NCBI GenBank assembly: GCA_024405115.1
Contig: JAKSPD010000002.1
Coordinates: forward strand, 62,001-126,000
Source of the DNA: Lachnospiraceae bacterium
GTDB lineage: Bacteria; Bacillota; Clostridia; Lachnospirales; Lachnospiraceae
Direction of reading: 5' to 3'
DNA length: 64,000 bases
Each line of letters opens with the position of its first letter. Position 1 is the first letter of the stretch. Both the position numbers and the translations under genes were made by a program. This document shows, in pieces, positions 8,743 through 16,305 of the stretch. The notes below the pieces were generated by a model. That model made no database searches and was not told the DNA's origin. It was given only the letters and a program-made list of their open reading frames with translations.

Positions 8743-9681
8743 TTATTTCTGTGCGTTAAACCATTCTGAGGGTGTAAGTAGTCTGTATTCGCTGCCCTTG
8801 AAGTTTTCATGGATTTCATTCATCTGCTCTTCTGAAAGGATCTGAGCCTTATTGAAAAGTTCTCCATTGCTTTCTACCTGTTCCTTCTTCTCGCAACCAA
8901 GAACAAGAGAAGTCACGCCATCAAGGGAAAGTACAAATGAAAGAGCTAAAACAGCAGGATCCATTCCATACTTATCACAAAGCATACGGAACTTCACAAG
9001 TGTTTCCTTTGCAAAATCCATTCTGGGGTCTAACTCCTCAGGCTTTTTGAAAACAAGTCCCTGAAGGTATACGCTTCTTACAAACACTATCATTCCGCTG
9101 TCCTTAAGCGCTTTGAGACCGCCGTTATCAATCTGACGCCAGTCAAAGATATTTAGCGGAATCTGTGTAGCATCGAAACCAGACTCGGCAATCTTTCTGT
9201 AGTCATGATGGGCATATGCGGAAATACCGGAATAAAGGATGTCGCCGTTTTCCTTTAATTCTTTAAAGCAAATCTTCATATTCTCCTCAGACTCAAGGTA
9301 TTCATCACATGAATGGAGCATAAGAAGTGGAAGCTGTTTTAACCCAAGTCTTCTCTTCGACTCTTCTACAGTGGCCTTTAATGACTCACGAAGTGTTGAA
9401 AGTGAAGTATGATCAAGATGCTTTGCCTTTGTGCATATGAAGGGCCACTCTGCTTCAGGGCGTGTCTTTAACCAGTTTCCTATTACAACCTCTGAATCAC
9501 CATAACCTGCTGCAGTATCAAGGGTATTGATTCCCTCATTCATGGCAGAGTCAAGTATTTCAAAAGACTGCTCCATTGAAGGCTTTCCGTCTTTATTATT
9601 GATACCGTAATCACATCCAAGCTGAACTGTTCCAAGAGAAAGTACAGAGATATTAAGGCCTTTTACGTTTACTGTTCTCAT
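8743..9681 (-). CDS. Aldo/keto reductase
   Basis: This protein of about 312 residues is an NAD(P)H-dependent carbonyl reductase with a TIM barrel. The start at 9681 (MRTVNVKGL) is preferred to the ATG six bases upstream because AAGGAG is then 7 bases away. Catalytic-site elements are DTAAGYGDSE (Asp, Tyr), a Lys in TKAKHLD and a His in LMLHSCDEY. A cofactor-binding Ser/Arg region lies near the C-terminus. Adjacent aldolase, SDR and lyase genes suggest reduction or oxidation of a sugar or aldehyde intermediate. Substrate is unknown. Confidence 0.88.
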   Translation of the reverse strand: MRTVNVKGLNISVLSLGTVQLGCDYGINNKDGKPSMEQSFEILDSAMNEGINTLDTAAGYGDSEVVIGNWLKTRPEAEWPFICTKAKHLDHTSLSTLRESLKATVEESKRRLGLKQLPLLMLHSCDEYLESEENMKICFKELKENGDILYSGISAYAHHDYRKIAESGFDATQIPLNIFDWRQIDNGGLKALKDSGMIVFVRSVYLQGLVFKKPEELDPRMDFAKETLVKFRMLCDKYGMDPAVLALSFVLSLDGVTSLVLGCEKKEQVESNGELFNKAQILSEEQMNEIHENFKGSEYRLLTPSEWFNAQK

Positions 9682-9693
9682 TTTCATCTCCTT

Positions 9694-9726
9694 ATAAAAA
9701 CATGCAGCAGAAACCGCTGCTGCATG
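9694..9726 (-). terminator. Terminator-like hairpin between SDR and aldo/keto reductase
   Basis: A perfect 10-bp stem (9701-9710 with 9717-9726, loop aaaccg) is followed on the minus strand by TTTTT. The AAGGAG of the aldo/keto reductase begins only one base after the T-tract and adjacent A, the same arrangement as at the binding-protein gene. Confidence 0.75.
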
Positions 9727-9758
9727 TATGCTGCTATTATTGGTGACTGCTCATCACC

Positions 9759-9876
9759 CGACTCGACACGGTAGTCCTGCGTCCTGCGGACTTGTCCCAC
9801 CTGTGACTCCCTGGCCGCGACTCGATCCGATTTGACTGCGTCCTGCGGACTTATCAAATCCGGGTCTCCCTGCGTG
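9759..9876. repeat. Two tandem 59-bp structured repeat units
   Basis: Unit 1 (9759-9817) and unit 2 (9818-9876) share CGACTCGA, then 10 variable bases, then CTGCGTCCTGCGGACTT, 14 variable bases and TCCCTG. The inner block holds the small hairpin GTCC-TGC-GGAC. The variable flanks pair with each other within each unit (GATTTGA with TCAAATC in unit 2; CAC/GGT with ACC/GTG in unit 1). Structure is therefore kept while sequence differs. No open reading frame explains the stretch. Confidence 0.75.
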
Positions 9877-9889
9877 TGAGAAACACGCT

Positions 9890-9919
9890 GCTCAACTGCG
9901 CGCTACGCGCTTGTTTCGC
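9890..9919 (+). repeat. 30-bp dispersed hairpin element, copy 1
   Basis: The block GCTCAACTGCGC, a short hairpin, then GCTTGTTTCGC recurs on the opposite strand at 44832-44861 with 26 of 30 bases identical. Two of the four differences form one compensated base pair (G-C here, A-T there); the other two are in the loop. Confidence 0.75.
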
Positions 9920-9929
9920 AGGTTTCACA

Positions 9930-10721
9930 TCACCATGCGGTCCAGCCGCCATCTACCACGATGTTGGTTCCTGTCATGAATGTTGATGCGTCTGATGCAA
10001 GCAGAAGAACTGCACCTGCCATCTCATGGTTAACGCCGAAACGTCCCATCATGGTCTTGTTGGCAAGTTGCTGATTGAATGCGGCGTCATCCTGATTCTT
10101 CGGATTCGGGAAGGGACCGGGGGTAACTGCGTTAACACGGATGTTGTAGGGTGCAAGTGCGCCTGCAGCGTAACGGGTAAGCTGAAGTACTCCGCCCTTA
10201 CCTGTACCGTAGTTTCCGGGCTGCTTCTGCGGGTTGTCTCCGTAGATACGAAGATCCGGTGAAACGATGCCGTACATTGAGCAGTAGTTGATGATTGATC
10301 CGCCGCCGTTTTCCTTCATATAAGGAATTACTTCACGGATACCGCGAACTGTTACAAGGATGGTGCCTTCGATTCCCACCTTCCAGGTCTCATCATCCAT
10401 ATACTCGATCTGGCTTTCTTTTCCGTAGCCCTTTCCGTAGCAGGCACAGTTTACAAGTACGTCAATCTTTCCGAATTTCTCTTTAACTGTCTTGAAAAGG
10501 TTCTGCATGGACTCTGTTGAAGAAACGTCTGTCTGTACGAAAAGGTCATAATCGTACCTGGGAGCTCCGTCCCATCTCTGCTCTGCTTCACGAAGGTCAG
10601 CTACAACAACTGTTGCACCGAAGTCCTTAAGTGCCTTTACATTTTCACATCCAAGATACCCTGTTCCGCCGGTAACGATACATACCTTGCCCGTCATGTC
10701 AAATAATTTGTTGTAATCCAT
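9930..10721 (-). CDS. Short-chain dehydrogenase/reductase
   Basis: This 263-residue NAD(P)-dependent oxidoreductase has the classical SDR fold. Visible are the N-terminal cofactor motif TGGTGYLG (residues about 18-25), an Asp after beta-2 (VVADLREAE) favouring NAD, NCACYGKG in place of the NNAG motif, a catalytic Ser in NYCSMYG and the Tyr/Lys pair in NYGTGKGG. The C-terminal FMTGTNIVVDGGW is typical. It is encoded 18 bases after the DapA-like lyase with a shared promoter, so it probably acts in the same sugar or sugar-acid pathway. Confidence 0.9.
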   Translation of the reverse strand: MDYNKLFDMTGKVCIVTGGTGYLGCENVKALKDFGATVVVADLREAEQRWDGAPRYDYDLFVQTDVSSTESMQNLFKTVKEKFGKIDVLVNCACYGKGYGKESQIEYMDDETWKVGIEGTILVTVRGIREVIPYMKENGGGSIINYCSMYGIVSPDLRIYGDNPQKQPGNYGTGKGGVLQLTRYAAGALAPYNIRVNAVTPGPFPNPKNQDDAAFNQQLANKTMMGRFGVNHEMAGAVLLLASDASTFMTGTNIVVDGGWTAW

Positions 10722-10739
10722 TTTCTACTCCTTTTGTAA

Positions 10740-11663
10740 TTAAAGTGTTCCGAGATACTCTTCCTCGTAATGAAGTTCCTTAAGACCCTTAATGAAAATT
10801 TCCTTCTCCTCATCGGTAAGTCTCTTTCCGGGATATACTGTATAGCCTGTCTCATATCCGATATATCTGAGTGCTTCCTTAACAGTAGCAAGGCATCCGC
10901 CACCTAAAGAAAGAAGGAGATCAATCATCTTATTTGCCTTAAACTGTATCTCACGTGCCTTTTCAAGCTCTCCAGCCTTGAAGTAGTCATAAATCTTCCT
11001 GAAAAGAAGAGGCATGCAGTTATATGTTCCGCCGATACCGCCGTCAGCACCCATGGTAAGACCGCAGAGAAGCGTCTCATCGGGTCCGTTAATGACATTG
11101 ATGTTTCCGCCGTTAAGCTGCTTGATATGGCTCATTGTGTAATAGTTGGGGTTAGTCCACTTAAGTCCGATAAGGTTCGGGATTTCATGCATGAAATGAT
11201 CAACCATTGAAGGAGTGATCTCAACGCCTGAAAGCGGTGAAGCATACATAAGGACGGGAAGTCCTGATGCGTCAGCAAGAGTCTTATAGTACTGGCAGAT
11301 TTCCTTCTCACCGTAACCGAAGAAGAAAGGAGGAACTGAAGAAATGGCATCGCAGCCTATCTTTGCAGCATGCTCAGCAAGTTCTGCGGCAGTCTTAAGA
11401 TCGATTGCACCAACGTGATTGATGATCTGGCAGTCATTAAGCTTTTTGGCTTCGTCAACAGCAATCTCAGCAATCTCCATTCTTACTTCCTTTGAATAAG
11501 CGGGGCCCTGACCGGTTCCGCCGTTGATGTAGAAACCATTCATTCCGGCAGCGGAGTTCCAGTCCATGAGCTTTCTCATGTCATTCTCATAAACCTTGCC
11601 GTTGTCGTCAACACATGATACGAGTGCGGTCTTGATTCCTGTTACCTTGATATTGTTCTCCAT
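10740..11663 (-). CDS. Dihydrodipicolinate synthase/N-acetylneuraminate lyase family protein
   Basis: This 307-residue TIM-barrel class I aldolase has the Schiff-base Lys in IGLKWTNP, the active-site Tyr in VLMYASP and GGTGQG in place of the usual GSTGE loop. Members split or form pyruvate-derived 2-keto acids (sialic acid, 2-keto-3-deoxygluconate, DHDPS). The altered GTGQG loop and clustering with catabolic enzymes argue against lysine biosynthesis and for a lyase on a sugar-acid intermediate. It is the first gene after the AraC regulator and has its own promoter and a leader hairpin. Confidence 0.85.
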   Translation of the reverse strand: MENNIKVTGIKTALVSCVDDNGKVYENDMRKLMDWNSAAGMNGFYINGGTGQGPAYSKEVRMEIAEIAVDEAKKLNDCQIINHVGAIDLKTAAELAEHAAKIGCDAISSVPPFFFGYGEKEICQYYKTLADASGLPVLMYASPLSGVEITPSMVDHFMHEIPNLIGLKWTNPNYYTMSHIKQLNGGNINVINGPDETLLCGLTMGADGGIGGTYNCMPLLFRKIYDYFKAGELEKAREIQFKANKMIDLLLSLGGGCLATVKEALRYIGYETGYTVYPGKRLTDEEKEIFIKGLKELHYEEEYLGTL

Positions 11664-11696
11664 AATGTTCTCCTTATGATTTTATTTAAAAGCACT

Positions 11697-11723
11697 GCAG
11701 GAAGGCATATCCTGCCTTCCTGC
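11697..11723 (-). promoter_or_regulatory. Perfect 11-bp hairpin in the lyase leader
   Basis: GCAGGAAGGCA (11697-11707) pairs with TGCCTTCCTGC (11713-11723). It sits at the predicted transcription start of the lyase gene and could also serve the upstream araC-type gene as a terminator, although the T-run (TTTT) begins five bases after the stem. Confidence 0.55.
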
Positions 11724-11726
11724 ATA

Positions 11727-11755
11727 ATAATAATTAAATAACCAGTTTATTTCAA
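11727..11755 (-). promoter_or_regulatory. Promoter of the lyase-SDR operon
   Basis: On the minus strand TTGAAA (11750-11755) and TATTAT (11727-11732) are 17 bases apart. The element ATTGAAATAAACTGGT (11741-11756) matches the binding-protein promoter at 15 of 16 bases and is a candidate site for the AraC-type regulator. Confidence 0.6.
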
Positions 11756-11790
11756 TTTTCAAATCTGTCATAATCAATATGAGATATGAC

Positions 11791-12627
11791 CTAATTGCAC
11801 AGTTTCTGTCTCATTTTGTCACGGTATTCAGCAGGGGTAAAAGCAAACTTTTTTCTGAACTGTTTGAAAAAAGCTGTTTCGGACGTGTACCCGACTGCCG
11901 CACACACTTCAGATACTGAAAGCTTAGAGTTCCTCAAAAGAAGTGCCGCCTTGTCCATTCTGGCCGAAAGCAGTTTCTCCCGGTAGCTTTCACCATATTC
12001 TTCAGATATGACCCGCATAAGCTGTCTTCTCGAAAGTCCCATCGTTTCGGCAAGCTGTTCCTCGGCACCATTTTCCATAAAATGTTCCTCGAAGAAATTG
12101 TCTATAATGTCAGTCCGTCTGAAACGGTTATCCAGCACAACCTGTTCAGTTCCCTTTCCTGCTGCCCCAAGCTGTCTTAATGTTGAAATCGTCACGGAAG
12201 TCATAAGTGAAATAAGCATTGCTTCATCCGCCTCACCGCGTTCCTCACTAAGAAGAAATTCGCAAAGTTCCAGAAGCTGGCTGTTCATCTTAAAAGTGCG
12301 GCTTGTGCCGATAAGGCCCATGAGCATTTTCTCAGCCTGAAAATCCGGCTGGCACAGGGTTATCGATATGTGTAGAAGCCCTGGGTCATTACCCTCTGAA
12401 GAATGGTATATTCCAGGGGCGGCAAGAACGACGTCCCCTCTCTCCATTTCATACTGGACACGGTCGCAGATAAACACGGCATGCCCTCCAAGACAGTAAT
12501 GAAGTTCATAGCCCGCATTGCAGTGGCGGTCCTCCGTCCATCTTGAAGCGCCTTTTTCAGAACTGACATGCAGCCTTGCCAGGAAGCTTCCGCCATATTC
12601 AATTTTTACACTGAAAGTCTTGTTCAT
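11791..12627 (-). CDS. AraC-family transcriptional regulator
   Basis: This protein of about 278 residues has an N-terminal cupin-like sensor region (HYCLGGHAVFICDRVQYEMERGDVVLAAPGIYHSSE) and a C-terminal double helix-turn-helix (about residues 180-278; SVSEVCAAVGYTSETAFFKQFRKKFAFTPAEYR). The cupin region suggests a small effector such as a sugar. It lies immediately upstream of the catabolic genes and is the likely activator of the 1-11663 locus. The start at 12627 (MNKTFS) is chosen because residues before it are not family-like. No Shine-Dalgarno is visible and a candidate -10 lies only 7 bases upstream. Confidence 0.85.
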   Translation of the reverse strand: MNKTFSVKIEYGGSFLARLHVSSEKGASRWTEDRHCNAGYELHYCLGGHAVFICDRVQYEMERGDVVLAAPGIYHSSEGNDPGLLHISITLCQPDFQAEKMLMGLIGTSRTFKMNSQLLELCEFLLSEERGEADEAMLISLMTSVTISTLRQLGAAGKGTEQVVLDNRFRRTDIIDNFFEEHFMENGAEEQLAETMGLSRRQLMRVISEEYGESYREKLLSARMDKAALLLRNSKLSVSEVCAAVGYTSETAFFKQFRKKFAFTPAEYRDKMRQKLCN

Positions 12628-12634
12628 GGAAAAT

Positions 12635-12663
12635 ATTTTACGATACAAAGTGATTTGGGTAAA
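12635..12663 (-). promoter_or_regulatory. Candidate promoter of the araC-type gene
   Basis: TTTACC (12658-12663) and TAAAAT (12635-12640) on the minus strand are 17 bases apart. The -10 ends 7 bases before the ATG, implying a leaderless or nearly leaderless mRNA. Its -35 overlaps the -35 of the divergent racemase promoter. Confidence 0.4.
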
Positions 12664-12683
12664 TACCATATTTGTGGTATAAT
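12655..12683 (+). promoter_or_regulatory. Racemase promoter with dyad symmetry
   Basis: TTGGGT (12655-12660) and TATAAT (12678-12683) are separated by exactly 17 bases. The inverted repeat ATACCA (12663-12668)/TGGTAT (12675-12680) lies inside the spacer and -10, a good position for a repressor or for mutual control of the two divergent genes. Confidence 0.65.
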
Positions 12684-12715
12684 CTTGTAAATTCTAAAAT
12701 AAGGAAGTAAAAACC

Positions 12716-13459
12716 ATGAAAAAAAAGATAATAGGTATACTTGGCGGTATGGGCCCCCTCGCTACCGCAGACCTTTTCAAAAAGATCATAGAACTTACAG
12801 AGGCCGCAAAGGACCAGGACCACGTAAGGGTCATAATTGATTCAAACACAAATATTCCGGACAGGACCGCTGCCATTCTGCACGGCGGTGCAGATCCGGT
12901 ACCTGCGCTCACGGAAAGCGCAACGCTTCTTGAAAAAGCCGGTGCCGGTTTCCTCATCATGCCATGCAATACGGCACATTACTTTTATAAAAACGTGTGT
13001 GAAGCAGTCAGTATTCCCGTGATTTCAATAATAGAGGAAACTGCAAAACGTGTACTTGAGATTGGATATGACACGGTACTCATTCTGGCCACTGACGGTA
13101 CGATACAGTCAAAGGTATACGAAAAGGTTTTTGATACATACGGAATCAGATCTGTCTATCCTGACCCTGAAACGCAGAAAGGCGTTATGGATGTAATCTA
13201 TAAGGGCGTCAAGGCCGGCATAACTGACCTTTCAGGGACAGATGAGGTATCACAGCTTCTCAGGGAGGATACCTCGCGCATCAATTCATGCATTAAAAAA
13301 ACCTCCGAAGAATTCGGAGGTAAGGTGATTGCTGCATTAGCCTGCACTGAACTTCCCATGGCCAAGGACTACTACGGATTTGAGGGAGTATTTACCGACC
13401 CCACGGAAAACCTTGCAAAAGCCGCCATCCGTGCAGCAGGCTACAGTGTGAAGGAATGA
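12716..13459 (+). CDS. Aspartate/glutamate racemase family protein
   Basis: This 247-residue cofactor-independent racemase has the N-terminal ILGGMGPLATADLF signature, the first catalytic Cys in MPCNTAH (Cys84) and the second in ACTELP (Cys210). The two-Cys mechanism and length match aspartate racemase-type enzymes, which interconvert L- and D-amino acids in the cytoplasm. An AAGGAAG site precedes the ATG by about 8 bases. It is divergent from the araC-type gene and convergent, with directly abutting stops, with the methyltransferase gene. Exact amino-acid substrate is not determined. Confidence 0.88.
   Translation: MKKKIIGILGGMGPLATADLFKKIIELTEAAKDQDHVRVIIDSNTNIPDRTAAILHGGADPVPALTESATLLEKAGAGFLIMPCNTAHYFYKNVCEAVSIPVISIIEETAKRVLEIGYDTVLILATDGTIQSKVYEKVFDTYGIRSVYPDPETQKGVMDVIYKGVKAGITDLSGTDEVSQLLREDTSRINSCIKKTSEEFGGKVIAALACTELPMAKDYYGFEGVFTDPTENLAKAAIRAAGYSVKE
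13295..13321 (-). terminator. Minus-strand terminator embedded in the racemase coding sequence
   Basis: ACCTCCGAA (13301-13309) pairs perfectly with TTCGGAGGT (13313-13321), and minus-strand RNA then reads seven U (13301-13295). It lies about 140 bp inside the convergent racemase gene. The minus-strand operon ending at 13460 has no intergenic space, so this is its probable terminator. Confidence 0.75.
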
Positions 13460-14698
13460 TCACACAACCTGGAAAATATAAAACTTAAGGTAACCCGTCT
13501 CCGGGACATTCCATAAAATGGGGTGGTCCGGAGACTGCTGTCTTGCCTCAATCTGACGTAAGGATTTACCCGCATCAGCGGCAGCTGAATGAAGCATCTT
13601 CACAAAAAGATCATCTTCCATGAAGTGGCTGCATGAAGCGGTCGCAAGATAACCTCCGCGAGGAAGGAGCCTTAAGGCGCGGTAGTTAATGTCCTTATAA
13701 CCACGTTCAGCATTCTTCACCGTCTTTCTTGACTTAGTGAATGCCGGAGGATCAAGGATAATGAAATCATAAGGTGCCCCTCCCTTTGCCTCAAGTTCAG
13801 TTAAAAGGTCAAATACATCAGTGGTCAGGAAATCCATACGGTCCGAAAGGCCGTTTTTTTCTGCATTTTTTTCTGCCATTTCCGTAGCTTGCGCCGATAT
13901 GTCAACTGCCGTCACGTGTTCTGCCCCGCCTTTTGCGGCATTAAGCGCGAAGGAACCTGTATGTGTGAAACAGTCGAGTACCCTGAGACCCTTTGAAAGT
14001 CTTGCAACAGCCTTACGGTTATATTTCTGATCGAGAAAGAAACCCGTCTTCTGCCCGTTTTCGACATCCACGTCATAATAAATGCCGTTTTCACAGATTG
14101 TAGTGACTGTATCCGGAACGTTGCCGTCCTCTTCCACGGTTTTCACATACCAGCCCTTACCCTGTGGAAGTCCTTCCAGAGAGCGGATGGTTGCCTCATT
14201 TCTTTCAAATATCCCGTTTATCACGACTCCGTCCATTAAAAGCACTTCCTTTAAAAGACGGTATATCATGTCCTTTATCTTTTCCATCCCCACAGAAAGG
14301 ACTTCTGTGACAAGGATGTCATTATACCTGTCGACAGTAAGGCCGGGGAAGAAATCTGCTTCTCCATGGATAATACGACAGCAGGAAACGTCATCCTGCA
14401 TTACCTGTTTTCTGTAATTCCATGCGTACTCTATCCTGCGTCGCCAGAAGCTTTCGTCAAAGCGGTCATTTGCATTTTCGGAAACAAGACGGATACGTAT
14501 CTTGGAATTCTGTGACAGAAAGCCCGTTCCCAGATATTTTCCGCCTTCAGTTACGGCATCAACAAGCGTCCCGTTTTCCACCTGTCCCTCCGGTACGCCT
14601 GTTACCTCAGCCTCATATATCCATGGGTGTCCGCCTTCGACCCAGCGGGCGCCCTTTTTAGTTATTATATATTTAGGAAAGCTTCTTTCCTGTTTCAT
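13460..14698 (-). CDS. rlmI: Class I rRNA large subunit methyltransferase (RlmI-like)
   Basis: This 412-residue protein has an N-terminal PUA domain (about residues 8-85, including KGARWVEGGHPWIYEAEV) and a C-terminal Rossmann methyltransferase. Its SAM site is LDCFTHTGSFALNAA, with the acidic AVDIS. The catalytic motif IILDPPAFTKS and the Cys in TASCSHFM fit a 5-methylcytosine RNA enzyme such as RlmI (23S rRNA C1962 in Escherichia coli). The target base is inferred from the family. It overlaps dapF by 4 bases. Confidence 0.88.
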   Translation of the reverse strand: MKQERSFPKYIITKKGARWVEGGHPWIYEAEVTGVPEGQVENGTLVDAVTEGGKYLGTGFLSQNSKIRIRLVSENANDRFDESFWRRRIEYAWNYRKQVMQDDVSCCRIIHGEADFFPGLTVDRYNDILVTEVLSVGMEKIKDMIYRLLKEVLLMDGVVINGIFERNEATIRSLEGLPQGKGWYVKTVEEDGNVPDTVTTICENGIYYDVDVENGQKTGFFLDQKYNRKAVARLSKGLRVLDCFTHTGSFALNAAKGGAEHVTAVDISAQATEMAEKNAEKNGLSDRMDFLTTDVFDLLTELEAKGGAPYDFIILDPPAFTKSRKTVKNAERGYKDINYRALRLLPRGGYLATASCSHFMEDDLFVKMLHSAAADAGKSLRQIEARQQSPDHPILWNVPETGYLKFYIFQVV

Positions 14699-15579
14699 AA
14701 TGTAAGTTCCTCGTCAGTCACTTCACCCTTAGCCACAATGTTTGTAGGACCTGTAAGATATATTCCATCCTGAAGTTTAACTTTAAGCACGCCGCCACGA
14801 TTCCTTATCTCAACACTGTCACCGTTTATGAGTCCCAGTTTTTTAAGGATGAGTGCAGTGGAACCCGTACCGGTACCACATGCGTACGTAAAGTCTTCCA
14901 CGCCTCTTTCAAATGTCACGATGTCGGCCCCTGTTTCTCCCGTCATCCTGAAGAAGTTCACATTGGCCCCCTTTGGAAGGGCTTCATGCTTTCTTAATGA
15001 ACGCCCCAGTTCACGAAGGCCTGTTTCCGCAGAGAACCTTCCAGAAAGAAAATCATCAGCAAAGCCGTAGTATTCTTCCGGGAGCGGAAGAACAAGATGT
15101 GGTATGCCGGGATTTCCCAGTTCCACATAGGAAGTGTCATAAACCTCGCCATCAAGCGCTAAACAGAGTCCGGTCTCTGCAACAGAAGGATCATTAAGTC
15201 TTATCCTGTAATTTCTCTCATCAATTCTTACACCGGTAACGACACCTGCAGTTGTAAGAATGGTCTGAACCTCACCTGAAAGTCCTGTTTCATATCCATA
15301 ACGGCATATGCATCTTGCGCCGTTACCGCACATCTCGCCCATGGAACCGTCAGAATTAAAGAAAAACATTCCGTAATCGGCCCCGGTATCCTTCTTTCCG
15401 CAGAGTTCCTCCATTTTTTCAGTTGGAAGCACAAGCATGAACCCATCAGCCCCGATGGAGAGGTGTCTCTCGCAGAGTGTTTTTGAAAGGACTGAAGCAT
15501 CCTTAGGATCAATGTTTTCCTTTGTGGCATCAAGTATTACAAAGTCATTTCCTGCGCCATTCATTTTCCAGAACTTCAT
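14695..15579 (-). CDS. dapF: Diaminopimelate epimerase
   Basis: This 294-residue enzyme converts LL- to meso-diaminopimelate for lysine and peptidoglycan synthesis. It starts with the family hallmark MKFWKMNGAGNDFVILD. The catalytic pair are Cys84 in EMCGNGARC and Cys234 in YACGTGTGS, both intact, in the two pseudo-symmetric halves. Length is normal. It is encoded between a metallophosphoesterase gene (9 bases upstream) and the methyltransferase, at the end of a six-gene minus-strand run. Confidence 0.96.
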   Translation of the reverse strand: MKFWKMNGAGNDFVILDATKENIDPKDASVLSKTLCERHLSIGADGFMLVLPTEKMEELCGKKDTGADYGMFFFNSDGSMGEMCGNGARCICRYGYETGLSGEVQTILTTAGVVTGVRIDERNYRIRLNDPSVAETGLCLALDGEVYDTSYVELGNPGIPHLVLPLPEEYYGFADDFLSGRFSAETGLRELGRSLRKHEALPKGANVNFFRMTGETGADIVTFERGVEDFTYACGTGTGSTALILKKLGLINGDSVEIRNRGGVLKVKLQDGIYLTGPTNIVAKGEVTDEELTL

Positions 15580-15588
15580 GTAAACCTC

Positions 15589-16305
15589 CTATCTCCATCC
15601 GTCGAGTGCGTCCTCGGTAAAATCCGTTTTTTTCTTAATGTACCCTGCCACATTAACAATACCGTCCAATATCCTGCATGAAGGCTTTATGTCCTCATAA
15701 GGTTTAATGGGCACATCTGTTTCTATCTCATATCTCTGGTAGGCATTAATTATGGTCGTATCCATATATTCATGGATTCTTTCTATCTTCTGCCCGTAAT
15801 TTAAATGAACATGACCGTGTATCAGGTACTTTGGCTTATAAGCTTCCATCATGGGAAGGAAAGCCTCAAAACCACGATGGCAGTAATCCGTATCGTCGCC
15901 AAGACCTTTCGGGGCGGCATGCGTCAGAATTATGTCGATTCCACCGGCTTTCCTTATCTTTCCCTTAAGTTTCCGGATGCGTTTATCCATTTCACTTTCG
16001 GTATACTGATATTTTCCACCGTTATAATATGCGCATCCACCCAGCCCGGCTATCCTGACGCCCTTTACCGTGACAACATCGTCATCGGCATTGATGCATC
16101 CTTCAGGAGGCTTAACCTCATAACGTTTGTCATGGTTACCAGGTACATATACAAGCGGCTTATTGCTTAAAGTCTCAATAAATGTCAGGTATTCCCCCTT
16201 AAGGTCTCCGGCGGCAAGTATAAGGTCATATTCATCAAACATACCGGGTCGGTAATAATCCCAGAGGGCTTTTACCTCCTCGTCAGCAAGCAACAGTATC
16301 TTCAT
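15589..16305 (-). CDS. Calcineurin-like metallophosphoesterase, unusual first metal motif
   Basis: This 238-residue phosphoesterase has the metal motifs AAGDLKGEYL (GDxxx), VPGNHDKRY (GNHD), THAAPKG and IHGHVHLNYG (GHxH). The normal first motif DxH is replaced by LADEE, so one metal ligand differs. Substrate is unknown. Its ATG overlaps the end of the BMP-fusion gene by 4 bases. Confidence 0.8.
   Translation of the reverse strand: MKILLLADEEVKALWDYYRPGMFDEYDLILAAGDLKGEYLTFIETLSNKPLVYVPGNHDKRYEVKPPEGCINADDDVVTVKGVRIAGLGGCAYYNGGKYQYTESEMDKRIRKLKGKIRKAGGIDIILTHAAPKGLGDDTDYCHRGFEAFLPMMEAYKPKYLIHGHVHLNYGQKIERIHEYMDTTIINAYQRYEIETDVPIKPYEDIKPSCRILDGIVNVAGYIKKKTDFTEDALDGWR

Noticed and set aside
9694..9726. 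End of a separate operon before the aldo/keto reductase
   Set aside because: Hairpin and T-run are real, but no promoter was found between it and the reductase, so complete separation is not supported.
13498..13538. Long hairpin at the 3' end of the rlmI-like gene (GTCTCCGG/CCGGAGAC)
   Set aside because: No T-run on either strand and it is fully coding; not supported as the racemase terminator.
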